Notes: generated by a model not told the origin, from the letters alone. A DNA stretch of 64,000 bases from Gammaproteobacteria bacterium (GCA_030431985.1 JAUIIB010000007.1:28007-92006), one strand, 5' to 3'. Shown: positions 34,728 to 45,165, counted from the stretch's first letter. A program made the numbers and translations.

Positions 34728-36119
34728 TTATTGATATACCCTAGGACTAATTTGTTTTTCTCGCATTGCATCATATTCATCTTGGAAGAAAAATTTTTGT
34801 TCACCAAACGCCGGTTTTAAATGATCCAACCAAGTTGCCTCAGGGTCAAACCGGGCAAAGAAAGGTTGCTGCACCCAATCCGGATTACGCGCTTGCAAAA
34901 AACGCAAGACGAACACCTGTTCACCCTTTATTTGCGTCACACCCTGAATTTCAACTTTCCCAGGCCCGGCACTCATTGATGGTCCGCGGGCAGTTCGCCC
35001 CAATCCTGATACGCGCTTTAGCGCTTCTCGGTAGACCTGCCAGGCACGTGCCAAAGGTACTTCAAAATAACGGCGCGCACCTGTATCACGCTCGACGAAC
35101 ATATAATACGGCACCATACCCAGGTGCACTTGTTCGCGCCACATATGCGCCCAAATCTCCGGATCATTATTGATATGATTCAATAATGGCGATTGCGTAC
35201 GAATAACCACACCCGTTTCACGTAAACGCTTAACCGCTTCTTGTACAACCGAAGTATTCATTTCACGCCAATGATTAAAGTGGGCCATAATCGCCACGTG
35301 CTTACCGGCCTTGACCATTCTTTCAAACAGCGACAGCAGCTGATCGGAATCTTCGTCGTTAACGTAACGTTGCGGCCAGAAGCTTAATGATTTTGTACCT
35401 ATACGTATAGTCTGCACATGTTCAAATTCCGGGTTAAGCAGCGGTTCGAGGTATGCAGCCAGGTGATCCGATTTCATAACCATCGGATCGCCACCCGTGA
35501 TCAACAAATCACTGATGCTTTTATACTGGGCCAAATAATCATGCAGCTTGCGTACCTCTCTATTTGAGAAACGCAAATTCTTGTCACCGATAAACTGCGC
35601 CCAGCGAAAGCAAAAACTACAGAAACTATGACAAACTTGCCCCTGGCTAGGAAAAAACAACACCGTCTCTCGATATTTATGTTGCAGGCCGTCTATCGGC
35701 TCGTTATCCTCAAAAGGCACATTTAAAGATTGTTGTTCTGCAGGGTGTGGATTTAATCGCTGCCTGATTTCATTTGCGTTCTTTAAAATTACGCTTCTGT
35801 CACTGGAACTCCGAAGAACCGCGGCCATTTGATCAAAATCATCCTCCGACAGCATGCCTTTTTGCGGAAACACCAATTGAAAAATCGGATCATCGGGTAT
35901 ATTCCGCCAATTAATTAAATTGTCAATCACATATTGATTTACTCTAAATGGCAAAACATTGGCAACCACTTTCATTTCAAAGCGCTGCGCCTCAGATAAC
36001 TGATCTAACGCAGCAATTTTATCGATTTGTCTTTCCGTGTAAACTTGAAATTGTTCAGGCTCGTTATCAAACTGTCCTGCAATAATCTGTTTTTTAATTA
36101 AAGGCAGTACGGATGTCAT
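34728..36119 (-). CDS. KamA-family radical SAM protein (lysine 2,3-aminomutase-like)
   Basis: 463 residues. The radical-SAM cluster motif is C163-HSF-C167-SF-C170 (CxxxCxxC). KYRETVLFFPSQGQVC before it, LITGGDPMVM after it, and the C-terminal PLL, MSAGPGKVEIQG patterns fit the KamA/YjeK family. These use PLP and SAM to move an amino group. Whether it is the EF-P-modifying EpmB type or a beta-lysine synthase is not clear: it is longer than EpmB and lacks a partner acetyltransferase (ablB) or epmA here. I chose the ATG at 36119, preceded by GGAGA; the ATG at 36134 lies inside a palindrome. Confidence 0.82.
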   Translation of the reverse strand: MTSVLPLIKKQIIAGQFDNEPEQFQVYTERQIDKIAALDQLSEAQRFEMKVVANVLPFRVNQYVIDNLINWRNIPDDPIFQLVFPQKGMLSEDDFDQMAAVLRSSSDRSVILKNANEIRQRLNPHPAEQQSLNVPFEDNEPIDGLQHKYRETVLFFPSQGQVCHSFCSFCFRWAQFIGDKNLRFSNREVRKLHDYLAQYKSISDLLITGGDPMVMKSDHLAAYLEPLLNPEFEHVQTIRIGTKSLSFWPQRYVNDEDSDQLLSLFERMVKAGKHVAIMAHFNHWREMNTSVVQEAVKRLRETGVVIRTQSPLLNHINNDPEIWAHMWREQVHLGMVPYYMFVERDTGARRYFEVPLARAWQVYREALKRVSGLGRTARGPSMSAGPGKVEIQGVTQIKGEQVFVLRFLQARNPDWVQQPFFARFDPEATWLDHLKPAFGEQKFFFQDEYDAMREKQISPRVYQ

Positions 36120-36132
36120 TCTATTTTTCTCC

Positions 36133-36250
36133 ATTCTTATAAGAATTGCTTTTAGGAGAAATTGTCACTGAATTAAATTCCCAGAGACAAAGTCATATTT
36201 TGTTTAACAACACAAAATGATTCTTATTCGCTAATAAGAAAAGAATTCTT
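36133..36250. promoter_or_regulatory. Cluster of palindromes upstream of the KamA homologue
   Basis: Three AT-rich dyads: ATTCTTATAAGAAT at 36133-36146 (perfect), TTCTTATT-CGCT-AATAAGAA at 36221-36240, and AAGAATTCTT at 36241-36250. The middle one, read on the minus strand with its flank, resembles a Fur-type box (AATAAGAATCATTTT). The first overlaps the upstream alternative ATG, making the ATG at 36119 the likelier start. Which regulator binds is unknown. Confidence 0.4.
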
Positions 36251-36717
36251 ATAAAAAACAATCATGATTTCTATTGAAAGGTCAGCTTATTCCGGTCACA
36301 GATACGTCCGAAACAACATTGCAATGCGCACAAACCGCACGACCATCAATAAACCATTGGTAAATAAAAAATCTCTTGAATCAATTGTCTATGCAATGAT
36401 CCAAATACACTAAACAAAATTATACCATGCGCGGGAAAATAGCCATTATCAGCACCTGCGCCAATTTAAGGAACCCCCCCAGAACACCTCAGTAAACAAA
36501 TCTTTTCTAACTGAATAATCTACTGAAATAGAAAATTCCACTCACCGTATTTTCTTTCAACTGACAAACGATAAATTGAGACCCTTTTATTCTGTTTGTC
36601 ACATCATTCACACGTTCAGAATTTTTGTAAAATTACCTCAGAGTTATTACAGTTTAATAGGTTCACTCTAGATAGCGGCTTTATATGCATGTCTTCACGA
36701 CAACAAAGGAAAATCCT
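36251..36717. other. Intergenic region before the small conserved protein
   Basis: About 470 bases, AT-rich, with a short C7 run near 36474. No gene or RNA is recognised. Promoters of the two diverging genes must lie here and in the palindrome cluster to the left. Confidence 0.35.
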
Positions 36718-36939
36718 ATGAAAGTTCAGCATGCAATTAACCCTAGTAAAACACTTTTAAAATGTGCGCTGAAAATAAAAACCCGGAACGGTCAGAAGTT
36801 TGTATATTACGGCCTATTTCATTCCACTACGGAAGCAGTTATAGATGCAATTCAGCGTTTTGAAATCGCATCACTCAGCGTACAAAAAATCACCACGGCT
36901 CAGCACCCCTCTCAGAAACAGCTTAAAGAAAGCCTGTAG
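36718..36939 (+). CDS. Small conserved hypothetical protein (73 aa)
   Basis: 73 residues. AAGGA lies 8 bases before the ATG; an upstream in-frame ATG at 36685 is less likely. KCALKIKTRNGQKFVYYGLF and STTEAVIDAIQRF suggest a small alpha/beta fold with a beta hairpin then a helix. No signal and no known motif. Alone between the KamA homologue and the aldo/keto reductase. Function unknown. Confidence 0.65.
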   Translation: MKVQHAINPSKTLLKCALKIKTRNGQKFVYYGLFHSTTEAVIDAIQRFEIASLSVQKITTAQHPSQKQLKESL

Positions 36940-37076
36940 TATATAATTTGAGATAGTTGAGGCATTGATTCGATTAAGCATTATTTTTCGGCGATCTGTA
37001 ACCGTTAAATTATCATTAATCCATGACGTCTCTCTCATACCTTTCCATTAAAACCCCGTAAAACACTATCAAAATG

Positions 37077-38120
37077 ATGCAATACAAAAGGCTAGGCGAT
37101 ACGAATGAACTGGTAAGCGCAATCTGTCTGGGTACAATGACCTGGGGACAGCAAAATTCTCTTGAAGATGCATTTGAACAAATGGACTATGGGTTTTCTG
37201 CTGGAATCAATTTTTTCGATACCGCTGAGTTGTACTCGATACCTCCAAAACAAGAAACATATGGCAGCACTGAAACAATTATCGGCAAGTGGCTTCAAAC
37301 CCGAGGACAACGGGATAAAATTATTCTGGCCTCCAAAATTGCCGGCCCCGGTACCGACTGGGTATCCCATATCCGCCGTGGCCAAACATTATTTAACAAA
37401 CGGCATATTCAGTCTGCGCTGGATGCAAGCCTGAAACGTCTACAAACTGACTATATCGATTTATATCAACTGCACTGGCCAGAACGTCAAACCAACTACT
37501 TTGGTCAATTAGGATTCGCGCCTAAAAGCGAAGTACAGCACACACCGTTTGTTGAAACACTCCATGCACTGAATGAGCAAATAAAGGCGGGAAAAATTCG
37601 CTATATCGGTTTGTCGAACGAAACACCCTGGGGTGTAATGCGTTTTTTACAGCAAGCCGAACAGCACAGCCTTCCCCGTATCGTCAGTATTCAGAACCCG
37701 TACAACCTCCTTAATCGCAGCTACGAAGTTGGGTTGGCAGAAGTTTCCTGGCGCGAGAAAGTTGGCTTGCTATCTTATTCCCCGCTTGGATTCGGAACAC
37801 TCACCGGTAAATATCTGGATGGTAGTGCACCGCCAGAGTCACGACTCGCCTTATTTCCTCATTACACACGCTACAGCCATCCTAATGCGATTCACGCAAC
37901 CAAACAGTATGTTGCATTGGCAGACAAATATCAGCTTGACCCGGCACAAATGGCGCTTGCCTATGTAAACAGTCGGCCGTTTCTTACCAGTACAATTATA
38001 GGCGCAACCACTATGGCACAACTCAAAACGAACATCGACAGCATTGATTTGGAGCTTTCAGCGGAAATACTCGATGAAATAGAAACCATTCACAAAAATC
38101 ATCCGAATCCAAGCCCTTAA
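37077..38120 (+). CDS. Tas-like NADP(H)-dependent aldo/keto reductase
   Basis: 347 residues. (beta/alpha)8 oxidoreductase; Tas-type pattern MQYKRLG at the start, LGTMTWGQQN, NFFDTAELYSIPP (Asp and Tyr of the catalytic tetrad), ILASKI (Lys), YQLHWPER (His) and the NADP-binding end TSTIIGATTMAQL. An ATG three bases upstream is also possible. No ribosome binding site is clear. Substrate unknown; single gene, convergent with the HDOD gene. Confidence 0.9.
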   Translation: MQYKRLGDTNELVSAICLGTMTWGQQNSLEDAFEQMDYGFSAGINFFDTAELYSIPPKQETYGSTETIIGKWLQTRGQRDKIILASKIAGPGTDWVSHIRRGQTLFNKRHIQSALDASLKRLQTDYIDLYQLHWPERQTNYFGQLGFAPKSEVQHTPFVETLHALNEQIKAGKIRYIGLSNETPWGVMRFLQQAEQHSLPRIVSIQNPYNLLNRSYEVGLAEVSWREKVGLLSYSPLGFGTLTGKYLDGSAPPESRLALFPHYTRYSHPNAIHATKQYVALADKYQLDPAQMALAYVNSRPFLTSTIIGATTMAQLKTNIDSIDLELSAEILDEIETIHKNHPNPSP

Positions 38121-38178
38121 TCCGATGTGCAGCGGCCATGACCATTGGATCAATTCTATGTATAAGACGATACTATTT

Positions 38179-39018
38179 CTATACTGAATCAGTCTGTTGC
38201 TTGTCTGCACCGACAATCACCATAACTTCTTCAGGTTTCAAATTGAGTAAGCGGCCTATTTCTTCATAGTCGTCGGGCAATGCAGCATCATCCCAACCAT
38301 TGGCAGCATGCCTTGCCAGATTAACAGCCAAAAAAACATTCCGAACACGCTGCTGGTCGTTGTAATCATCATCCATCAGCGAAATTAACAATTGCGGAAG
38401 TTTCCACTGCGTCGCCAGCGCGAGCTGCAATTCATGCAGCGAAAATCCCAGCACCTGCTCCTGTACCTGCTGACTACGTACAGTTTTATTTTTTGTCTGC
38501 ACCGATTTAACGTGAAGCATCGCCTTCGGCGCAAAGCACCACATCAGAATCTCTGCAATATCATGTAACAATGCCGCTATACGCACTTCTTCATAATGTA
38601 GGTCCTGCAAACGTACAGCCCAGTCAAATGCGTAATTCGACGCCACTTTGGCACGATGAATCACTTTTAATAAATATACTAGTGCATCTCTATGCTGGCT
38701 TCCCAACAAGTCCTCAACCAACGGTTCAGACGGAACATTTTTTAAGGCACTTTCCAGACCAAGCATCATTAACACCTGTTCCACTTCCATCACTTCATGC
38801 TCCTGGGAACGATGTTTGTGATACTGCAAATAGCGCATTAGCTTAACAGTCATTAACGGGTCGTCTTTGATGACATGAGCAATATCCCGCGCACTCATCT
38901 TATCGGGATTCTTTGTAATTGCTGACAAATTGCGGGCAGTCTTTTTTAAAACAGGAATTTCAACACGGGTCAAATAGTTTACACACTCATTTAATTTGTT
39001 ATTGTCCGGTTTTTCCAT
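38179..39018 (-). CDS. HDOD-domain signalling protein
   Basis: 279 residues. HDOD domain (about 15-215), a degenerate HD phosphohydrolase: IPVLKKTARNLSAI, IAHVIKDDPLMTVKLMRYL and IAALLHDIAEILMWCFAP are the recognisable helices; HD is present in LLHDIAE but the other metal ligands are absent. Such proteins act as adaptors in signal transduction. The ATG at 39018 has GAGGG 5 bases upstream. No partner domain or operon partner. Confidence 0.85.
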   Translation of the reverse strand: MEKPDNNKLNECVNYLTRVEIPVLKKTARNLSAITKNPDKMSARDIAHVIKDDPLMTVKLMRYLQYHKHRSQEHEVMEVEQVLMMLGLESALKNVPSEPLVEDLLGSQHRDALVYLLKVIHRAKVASNYAFDWAVRLQDLHYEEVRIAALLHDIAEILMWCFAPKAMLHVKSVQTKNKTVRSQQVQEQVLGFSLHELQLALATQWKLPQLLISLMDDDYNDQQRVRNVFLAVNLARHAANGWDDAALPDDYEEIGRLLNLKPEEVMVIVGADKQQTDSV

Positions 39019-39106
39019 GACCACCCTCGTCTCTGATTAACATTATGATTTATATCATAATCACATATAACGAATCACCAAAAAACAAGGATTACCAATG
39101 CTTATT

Positions 39107-39436
39107 TCAATTTGCATCGCCCACCCAAAGCGCTTCCAGATTGTAGTATTCACGTACCTCTGGCTGCATGACATGCACGATAACGTCACCTAGATCCACC
39201 AACAACCATTCACCTGTTTGCTCCCCTTCCAAAGATAAAACACTACCTCCGGCATCTTTCACTTTTTCCCGGACATTGTCAGCAAGCGCCTTTGTCTGGC
39301 GTGAAGAATTTGCACTTGCAATAACAATATATTCAAACATGGATGTTAATTTATTGACATTGATTATTTTGATATCACTTGCCTTAATTTCCTCAAGGGC
39401 ATCTACTGTGATTTCAACCAGCTTACTTGAATTCAT
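39107..39436 (-). CDS. rsfS: Ribosome silencing factor RsfS
   Basis: 109 residues, full length. Binds L14 on the 50S subunit and blocks subunit joining in stationary phase. Family landmarks: ALEEIKASDIKIINV, FEYIVIASANSSRQTKALADNV, EGEQTGEWLLVDLGDVIVHVM and REYYNLEALW. Overlaps nadD by four bases, the usual arrangement. Confidence 0.95.
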   Translation of the reverse strand: MNSSKLVEITVDALEEIKASDIKIINVNKLTSMFEYIVIASANSSRQTKALADNVREKVKDAGGSVLSLEGEQTGEWLLVDLGDVIVHVMQPEVREYYNLEALWVGDAN

Positions 39437-40101
39437 TTTCTCCTAAGATAAAGGTGATGGGTTTTAATATAATCTGAAACATTCTCGGGTAAAAAATTGC
39501 CGACACTGTTATTCGCGGCGATACACTCACGTATCCGAGTCGCCGATATATCCAATAAAGTTGTTGGAGCAATATAAATCATACCACTTAACCGGCGCCT
39601 CAGATCAACCGGATTCAATGTCCAGCGAGATTCACAAGCGCTACGTAACTCACAAGGCAAATCATGACGACTTGCCACTCGTTGACTATCCGGTCGCTCT
39701 ACGACAATCAAATGACAGAGCTGAAACAATTCGCGCCAGCGATACCAATGATGAATTTTAAAAAAAGCATCGGCACCTAAGATAAAACAAAGCACGGCAC
39801 ATTCACCATATTGCCTGCGATATTCATGTAACGACTCTACGGTTGTGCTTTCGCCTGAACGTTTTATTTCACGCTCGTCGAGAAAGAAATGTGAGTTGCT
39901 TTGTATTGCCAGCATCACCATTTGTGCACGGTGATTTGCCGACGCAGCTGGCACATCCCGCAAACGCGGTTCGCCAGCAGGCATAAAATAAAGCTGGTCA
40001 AGCGCGGCTGCCTCGACAAGTTCCTCTGCAACGCGCAAATGACCATAATGAATCGGATCGAACGTGCCACCGTAGACGCCTATAAGCAACGGTTCAATCA
40101 T
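39433..40101 (-). CDS. nadD: Nicotinate-nucleotide adenylyltransferase
   Basis: 222 residues. Converts nicotinate mononucleotide and ATP to deamido-NAD in NAD synthesis. Nucleotidyltransferase motifs GVYGGTFDPIHYGHLRVAEE at the start and ISATRIRECI near the end are intact, with LGADAFFKIHHWYRW in between. Directly upstream of rsfS, overlapping. Confidence 0.95.
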   Translation of the reverse strand: MIEPLLIGVYGGTFDPIHYGHLRVAEELVEAAALDQLYFMPAGEPRLRDVPAASANHRAQMVMLAIQSNSHFFLDEREIKRSGESTTVESLHEYRRQYGECAVLCFILGADAFFKIHHWYRWRELFQLCHLIVVERPDSQRVASRHDLPCELRSACESRWTLNPVDLRRRLSGMIYIAPTTLLDISATRIRECIAANNSVGNFLPENVSDYIKTHHLYLRRK

Positions 40102-40138
40102 GGCTCTATATTAATCAATGCCTTACATATACGAACGG

Positions 40139-41518
40139 CTATAATAACGCCAAACGCATATCGGTTAAAACTTCCGCCAAATGTGAAGTAAATCGGGCAG
40201 CTGCCGCACCATCAATTACCCGATGATCATAGGACAATGAAAGCGGTAAAACCAATCGCGGCTCAAACTGACCATCTCTATAAACTGGCTTATAATCAGC
40301 TCTGGAAACACCCAAAATAGCCACCTCAGGCGCATTGATAATCGGTGTAAATGCCTTACCGCCGACCCCTCCCAAACTTGAAATGGTAAAACTGGCACCT
40401 TGCATCTGACTTGGCTTGAGCTTTCCATCACGAGCCAAGGCCGCCAGTTCACCGAGTTCACGGGCTATTGCCACTACGCCTTTCTGATCAACATCCCTGA
40501 TGACAGGCACAACAAGCCCATGTACCGTATCTACAGCAAAACCAATATGATAATAATTTTTAATAATCAGACTATTTTCCCCATTAACATCGTTATCCAA
40601 CGATGCATTGAACTCAGGAAATTTTTTTAATGACGCGATCATCGCTTTCATTAAGAAAGACAATAATGTTAATTTAGGCGCGTCGTTTTTTGCTGTTGCG
40701 TTGGATTCTTTGCGTAACGCTTCCAGGTCTGTAATATCTGCTTCATCAAATTGAGTAACATGCGGAATCATTACCCAGTTTCGATGCAGGTTTGCACCTG
40801 CGATCTGTTTAATCCGTGATAGTGACTTGATTTCGACAGGCCCGTATTTTGCAAAATCTACCTGAGGCCAAGGTAGCAAATTTAATGACGTGCCGACACC
40901 ACCTCCATCATTTGCTGAAATTTGCGACAATTTAGCTTTTACAAACGCTTGGACATCTTCTTTGAGAATACGTTGTTTCCTACCGCTTCCCATTATCATG
41001 TCCAGATTAACACCTAATTTACGTGCTAAACGCCTCACCGAAGGACCTGCATGCGCTTTTGAAGAAGAGATCTCCTGATCAGATTCAGAAACTGCTGCTT
41101 TGACCGGTGGAGCGGACTGCATTTCTTTTTCTACCGATTGTTCGGATGTCACCACATCATTTGCATCTGGATGCCGCTCCGATTCGGAAGAATCGATTTC
41201 ATCGCTTTTAGACACTTCGCTGTGCTGCACTTCTTTCGAAGTTTGCGCTGCAGATTCATTTGAATCCTCCGTAGCCTCATTTATCTCAATGACAGCTAGG
41301 GCCACTCCTTCAGAAACCTTGTCCCCTGTTTTAACTTTGATTTCCTTAATAACCCCTGAGAAAGGCGAAGGAATGTCGATAGTCGCTTTATCAGACTCTA
41401 GAGCCACCAGAGGGTCTTCCGCATTCACCTGATTACCGGGCTGAATAAAAACTTCAATAACAGGCACCTCTGTAAAATCCCCAATATCAGGAACGGAAAC
41501 AGTCTTAAGCTCACCCAT
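40139..41518 (-). CDS. aceF: Pyruvate dehydrogenase E2, dihydrolipoamide acetyltransferase
   Basis: 459 residues. One lipoyl domain (about 3-78) with K44 in ESDKA, an acidic/serine-rich linker, a peripheral-subunit-binding domain (PSVRRLARKLGVN, about 158-190), and the catalytic core ending in DHRVIDGAAAARF (active-site His and Asp). Many E2p proteins have two or three lipoyl domains; this has one. The ATG at 41518 has AAGGA 6 bases upstream; an in-frame ATG lies two codons before. No E3 (lpd) gene is in the window. Confidence 0.94.
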   Translation of the reverse strand: MGELKTVSVPDIGDFTEVPVIEVFIQPGNQVNAEDPLVALESDKATIDIPSPFSGVIKEIKVKTGDKVSEGVALAVIEINEATEDSNESAAQTSKEVQHSEVSKSDEIDSSESERHPDANDVVTSEQSVEKEMQSAPPVKAAVSESDQEISSSKAHAGPSVRRLARKLGVNLDMIMGSGRKQRILKEDVQAFVKAKLSQISANDGGGVGTSLNLLPWPQVDFAKYGPVEIKSLSRIKQIAGANLHRNWVMIPHVTQFDEADITDLEALRKESNATAKNDAPKLTLLSFLMKAMIASLKKFPEFNASLDNDVNGENSLIIKNYYHIGFAVDTVHGLVVPVIRDVDQKGVVAIARELGELAALARDGKLKPSQMQGASFTISSLGGVGGKAFTPIINAPEVAILGVSRADYKPVYRDGQFEPRLVLPLSLSYDHRVIDGAAAARFTSHLAEVLTDMRLALL

Positions 41519-41616
41519 ATACATTCCTTAAATCCATATCAACATGGAAAATGACACAGAAACACCCAAAATTGCAATTCATTTATTTTTCATCGCCGAA
41601 TTGTTTTTAAGACAGG

Positions 41617-44277
41617 CTACAGCATAACCGGATCGGGTTTTTCCGGGTTGATATTAAACTGCTTGATTGCTTCCTTTACTATTCCCTTGGATATTTTGTC
41701 TTCATCCGCGAGCGCCTTCAATGCAGCCACAGTAATATAATATCGATCAACCTCAAAAAACTGACGCAATTTCTCACGCGTATCAGATCGCCCAAATCCA
41801 TCCGTACCTAATACACGATAGCAACCAGGGACATATTCACGAATCTGATCTGCATGAATCTTCATGTAATCGGTAGCCGCGACCACCGGTCCCACGCGCC
41901 CCTGCAAACACGCTTCAATATGCGATACTTTCGCTTTCTTCTCAGGATGGAGCATGTTCCACCGGTGAACATGCATTGCCTCACGTCTTAATTCAGTAAA
42001 ACTAGTCACACTCCAGACATCCGCATTGACGTTGTAATCCTGCTTCAAAATATCCGCTGCAGCAATTACTTCACGCAGAATTGTTCCCGAACCAAGCAAT
42101 TGCACACGTTCCCCTTTGGCACGTTTGGAAGCCTCGCTGAATAAATACATCCCTTTTAGAATATGTTGCTCAACGCCCTTAGGCATTTCAGGATGTGGAT
42201 AATTTTCATTCATCACCGTAATGTAATAAAACACATCTTCCTGTATTTGACACATACGTCGTAAGCCATCTTGAATAATTACAGCCAACTCATATGCGAA
42301 TGCCGGATCATAAGCAACACAATTGGGAATAGTGGAAGCTGCCAAATGACTATGCCCATCTTCATGCTGAAGCCCTTCACCATTGAGTGTTGTTCGCCCT
42401 GCAGTACCTCCAAGCAGGAATCCGCGACTACGCATATCGCCCGCTGCCCAAATTAGATCTCCTACGCGCTGAAAACCAAACATAGAATAAAAGATATAAA
42501 AAGGAATCATCTGGATACCATGAGTACTATATGCAGTTGCGGCAGCTATCCACGAGGACAACGCTCCCGCTTCATTGATACCTTCTTGTAGAATCTGACC
42601 GTTTTTATCTTCTTTGTAATACATTAATTGCTCTGCATCTTGCGGCGTGTATAGTTGACCGACAGATGACCAGATGCCTAGCTGACGAAACATACCCTCC
42701 ATACCAAAAGTGCGTGACTCATCTGCCACAATGGGTACAATGCGCTTACCAATTTGTTTATCCTTTACCAGAACATTCAAGATACGCACAAAGGCCATAG
42801 TCGTCGAAGATTCGCGCCCCTCTCCGCTAGCTTTCAGTACCGACTCGAATGCATCTAACGAAGGCACCTCGAGAGATTCTGCCTGCTGCTTGCGACGATG
42901 ATAAAAACCACCTAGCGCTTCACGGCGCTCTTTCATATATTGATATTCTGGACTTTCTTGATCAAATGTCAGATAAGGTACGTCATCAATTTTGTCATCA
43001 GAGATGTTTAGACCGAAACGGTCACGAAACGCTTTTAAGGAAGTCGTGCCCATTTTTTTCTGCTGATGGGTTATATTTTGCGCCTCTCCGGATTCTCCCA
43101 TACCGTATCCCTTGATTGTTTTTGCAAGAATAACCGTAGGCTGTCCCTTATGTTGAACTGCCTCAGAATACGCCGCGTACACTTTATGAGGATCATGGCC
43201 GCCCCGATTCAAACGCCAAATATCATCATCCGACATCGTCGCAACCATTTCCAATAATTCCGGATACTTACCGAAGAAATGCTTGCGCACATATGCACCG
43301 TCTCTGGCTTTAAAATTTTGGTATTCGCCATCCACACATTCCATCATGCGCCTCTGGAGTAATCCCTTGGTATCTTTTGCCAGCAATGGGTCCCAGTAAG
43401 ACCCCCAAATGACTTTGATCACATTCCAACCTGCACCTCGAAACGCTGCTTCCAGTTCCTGAATAATTTTTCCGTTCCCTCGAACCGGTCCGTCAAGCCG
43501 TTGCAGATTACAATTAACAACAAAAATTAGATTATCCAGATTCTCACGAGAGGCAAGTGTGATTGCGCCGAGAGATTCCGGTTCATCCATTTCTCCGTCG
43601 CCCATAAATGCCCATATCTTTCTGCCATCCGTTTTCACCAAACCGCGACTACCTAAATATTTCATAAAACGCGCCTGGTATATTGCCATTAAAGGGCCGA
43701 GCCCCATGGATACAGTTGGAAACTGCCAGAATGACGGCATAAGCCAAGGATGAGGATACGAAGACAAGCCCTCACCCCCCGCTTCCTGACGGAAATTATC
43801 CAGGTACTTTTCGGTTAATTCTCCGGCAAGAAAAGCATAAGCATAAATACCAGGTGATGAATGCCCCTGCACGTATACTAAATCCCCACCATGATTTTCA
43901 TTAGGCGAATGCCAGAAATGATTGTAGCCAACATCGTAGAGTGTTGCCGCTGACGCAAAACTTGCAATATGTCCACCTACATTGGTGGATCGATTGGCTC
44001 TTAATACCATCGCCATAGCATTCCAGCGCACATATGAACGTATGCGGTGCTCTATGGCATTATCACCCGGAGACCTAATTTCTGTACCGGTTGGTATGGT
44101 ATTGATATAAGCTGTGTTGGCGCTATAAGGCAGATAAGTCCCCGAACGGCGCGCTTTTTCGACTAACTTTTCCAGTAAAAAATGAGCGCGCTCAGGCCCT
44201 TCGTTGGCCAGGACAGACTCTAAAGCATCTAGCCATTCCTGAGTTTCTTGAGGATCAATATCAGGCTGCAATTCCAT
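41617..44277 (-). CDS. aceE: Pyruvate dehydrogenase E1 component (homodimeric type)
   Basis: 886 residues. Thiamine-diphosphate enzyme that decarboxylates pyruvate and acetylates the E2 lipoyl arm. TPP-binding motif GDGEMDEPES...VNCNLQ is visible, with FFGKYPELLEMV, GHSSPGIYAYAFLAGEL and AGRTTLNGEGLQHEDGHS also typical of AceE. The ATG at 44277 (MELQPDID) has GGAG 5 bases before it; a GTG at 44292 is in frame. aceF follows after 98 bases. Confidence 0.96.
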   Translation of the reverse strand: MELQPDIDPQETQEWLDALESVLANEGPERAHFLLEKLVEKARRSGTYLPYSANTAYINTIPTGTEIRSPGDNAIEHRIRSYVRWNAMAMVLRANRSTNVGGHIASFASAATLYDVGYNHFWHSPNENHGGDLVYVQGHSSPGIYAYAFLAGELTEKYLDNFRQEAGGEGLSSYPHPWLMPSFWQFPTVSMGLGPLMAIYQARFMKYLGSRGLVKTDGRKIWAFMGDGEMDEPESLGAITLASRENLDNLIFVVNCNLQRLDGPVRGNGKIIQELEAAFRGAGWNVIKVIWGSYWDPLLAKDTKGLLQRRMMECVDGEYQNFKARDGAYVRKHFFGKYPELLEMVATMSDDDIWRLNRGGHDPHKVYAAYSEAVQHKGQPTVILAKTIKGYGMGESGEAQNITHQQKKMGTTSLKAFRDRFGLNISDDKIDDVPYLTFDQESPEYQYMKERREALGGFYHRRKQQAESLEVPSLDAFESVLKASGEGRESSTTMAFVRILNVLVKDKQIGKRIVPIVADESRTFGMEGMFRQLGIWSSVGQLYTPQDAEQLMYYKEDKNGQILQEGINEAGALSSWIAAATAYSTHGIQMIPFYIFYSMFGFQRVGDLIWAAGDMRSRGFLLGGTAGRTTLNGEGLQHEDGHSHLAASTIPNCVAYDPAFAYELAVIIQDGLRRMCQIQEDVFYYITVMNENYPHPEMPKGVEQHILKGMYLFSEASKRAKGERVQLLGSGTILREVIAAADILKQDYNVNADVWSVTSFTELRREAMHVHRWNMLHPEKKAKVSHIEACLQGRVGPVVAATDYMKIHADQIREYVPGCYRVLGTDGFGRSDTREKLRQFFEVDRYYITVAALKALADEDKISKGIVKEAIKQFNINPEKPDPVML

Positions 44278-44307
44278 ACTACTCCGCCCCACTTAACAAT
44301 TAAAAAC

Positions 44308-45165
44308 TTATACGCTTAATTTTGTGCGTTCAGCTGAAAGAATGGTATTACATAATAATGATGTTATAGTCATCGGTCCTACACCACCCGGTACCGGCGT
44401 AATGTAACCTGCCACATCCTTAACAGTATCAAACTCAACATCACCACACAGTTGGCCATCAGGCAATCGATTAATACCGACATCAATAACCGTTGCTCCA
44501 GACTTCACCATATTTGCGGTAATCATTCTGGGCCGACCGGTAGCAACAACCAGAATATCTGCTAAACGCGTAAATTGCGTTAGATCTTTCGTTTTTGACG
44601 TACAGATAGTAACCGTTGCACCATGCTCCAAAAGCATCATTGCCATCGGTTTACCAACAATATTACTGCGACCTACAACAACGGCATGCTTACCTACTAT
44701 AGGAATTCGATATTGCTCGAGCATGAGCATCACACCATAAGGTGTACATGGCGCAAAATTGGTACTACCGGTTACCAATGCGCCTACATTATATAAGTGA
44801 AAACCATCAACATCTTTATCAATAGCAATAGAAGTAATAACCTTATTATTTTCAAAATGCGATGGCAGAGGCAATTGCACCAGAATGCCATGTATGCATT
44901 TGTTCTGATTCAATAAACTGATACATTCCAATATTTCCCCTTGCTGCGCATTCTCTGAAAAATGATGCACTTCTGAATGGATACCAATTTCACTACACGC
45001 TTTTACTTTATTTCGCACATAGATAGTAGAAGCTGGATTATCACCAACTATGATAACCGCAAGTCCCGGCTTAACGCCCCGTTCAGTTAAATCAACCACG
45101 CGGCGCTTCCAGTCAGCACGAACATCTCGTGCTAATTGTTTTCCATCAATAATTTGTGCGCTCAT
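44308..45165 (-). CDS. folD: Bifunctional methylenetetrahydrofolate dehydrogenase/cyclohydrolase FolD
   Basis: 285 residues. Interconverts methylene-, methenyl- and formyl-tetrahydrofolate using NADP. Signatures: [16 protein letters not shown] (catalytic Lys), [16 protein letters not shown] and [17 protein letters not shown] (NADP-binding), ending with [12 protein letters not shown]. The ATG at 45165 matches the family; a TTG at 45177 with AAGGG 7 bases upstream is an alternative. Next to metF and aceE in a one-carbon cluster. Confidence 0.95.
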   Translation of the reverse strand: MSAQIIDGKQLARDVRADWKRRVVDLTERGVKPGLAVIIVGDNPASTIYVRNKVKACSEIGIHSEVHHFSENAQQGEILECISLLNQNKCIHGILVQLPLPSHFENNKVITSIAIDKDVDGFHLYNVGALVTGSTNFAPCTPYGVMLMLEQYRIPIVGKHAVVVGRSNIVGKPMAMMLLEHGATVTICTSKTKDLTQFTRLADILVVATGRPRMITANMVKSGATVIDVGINRLPDGQLCGDVEFDTVKDVAGYITPVPGGVGPMTITSLLCNTILSAERTKLSV

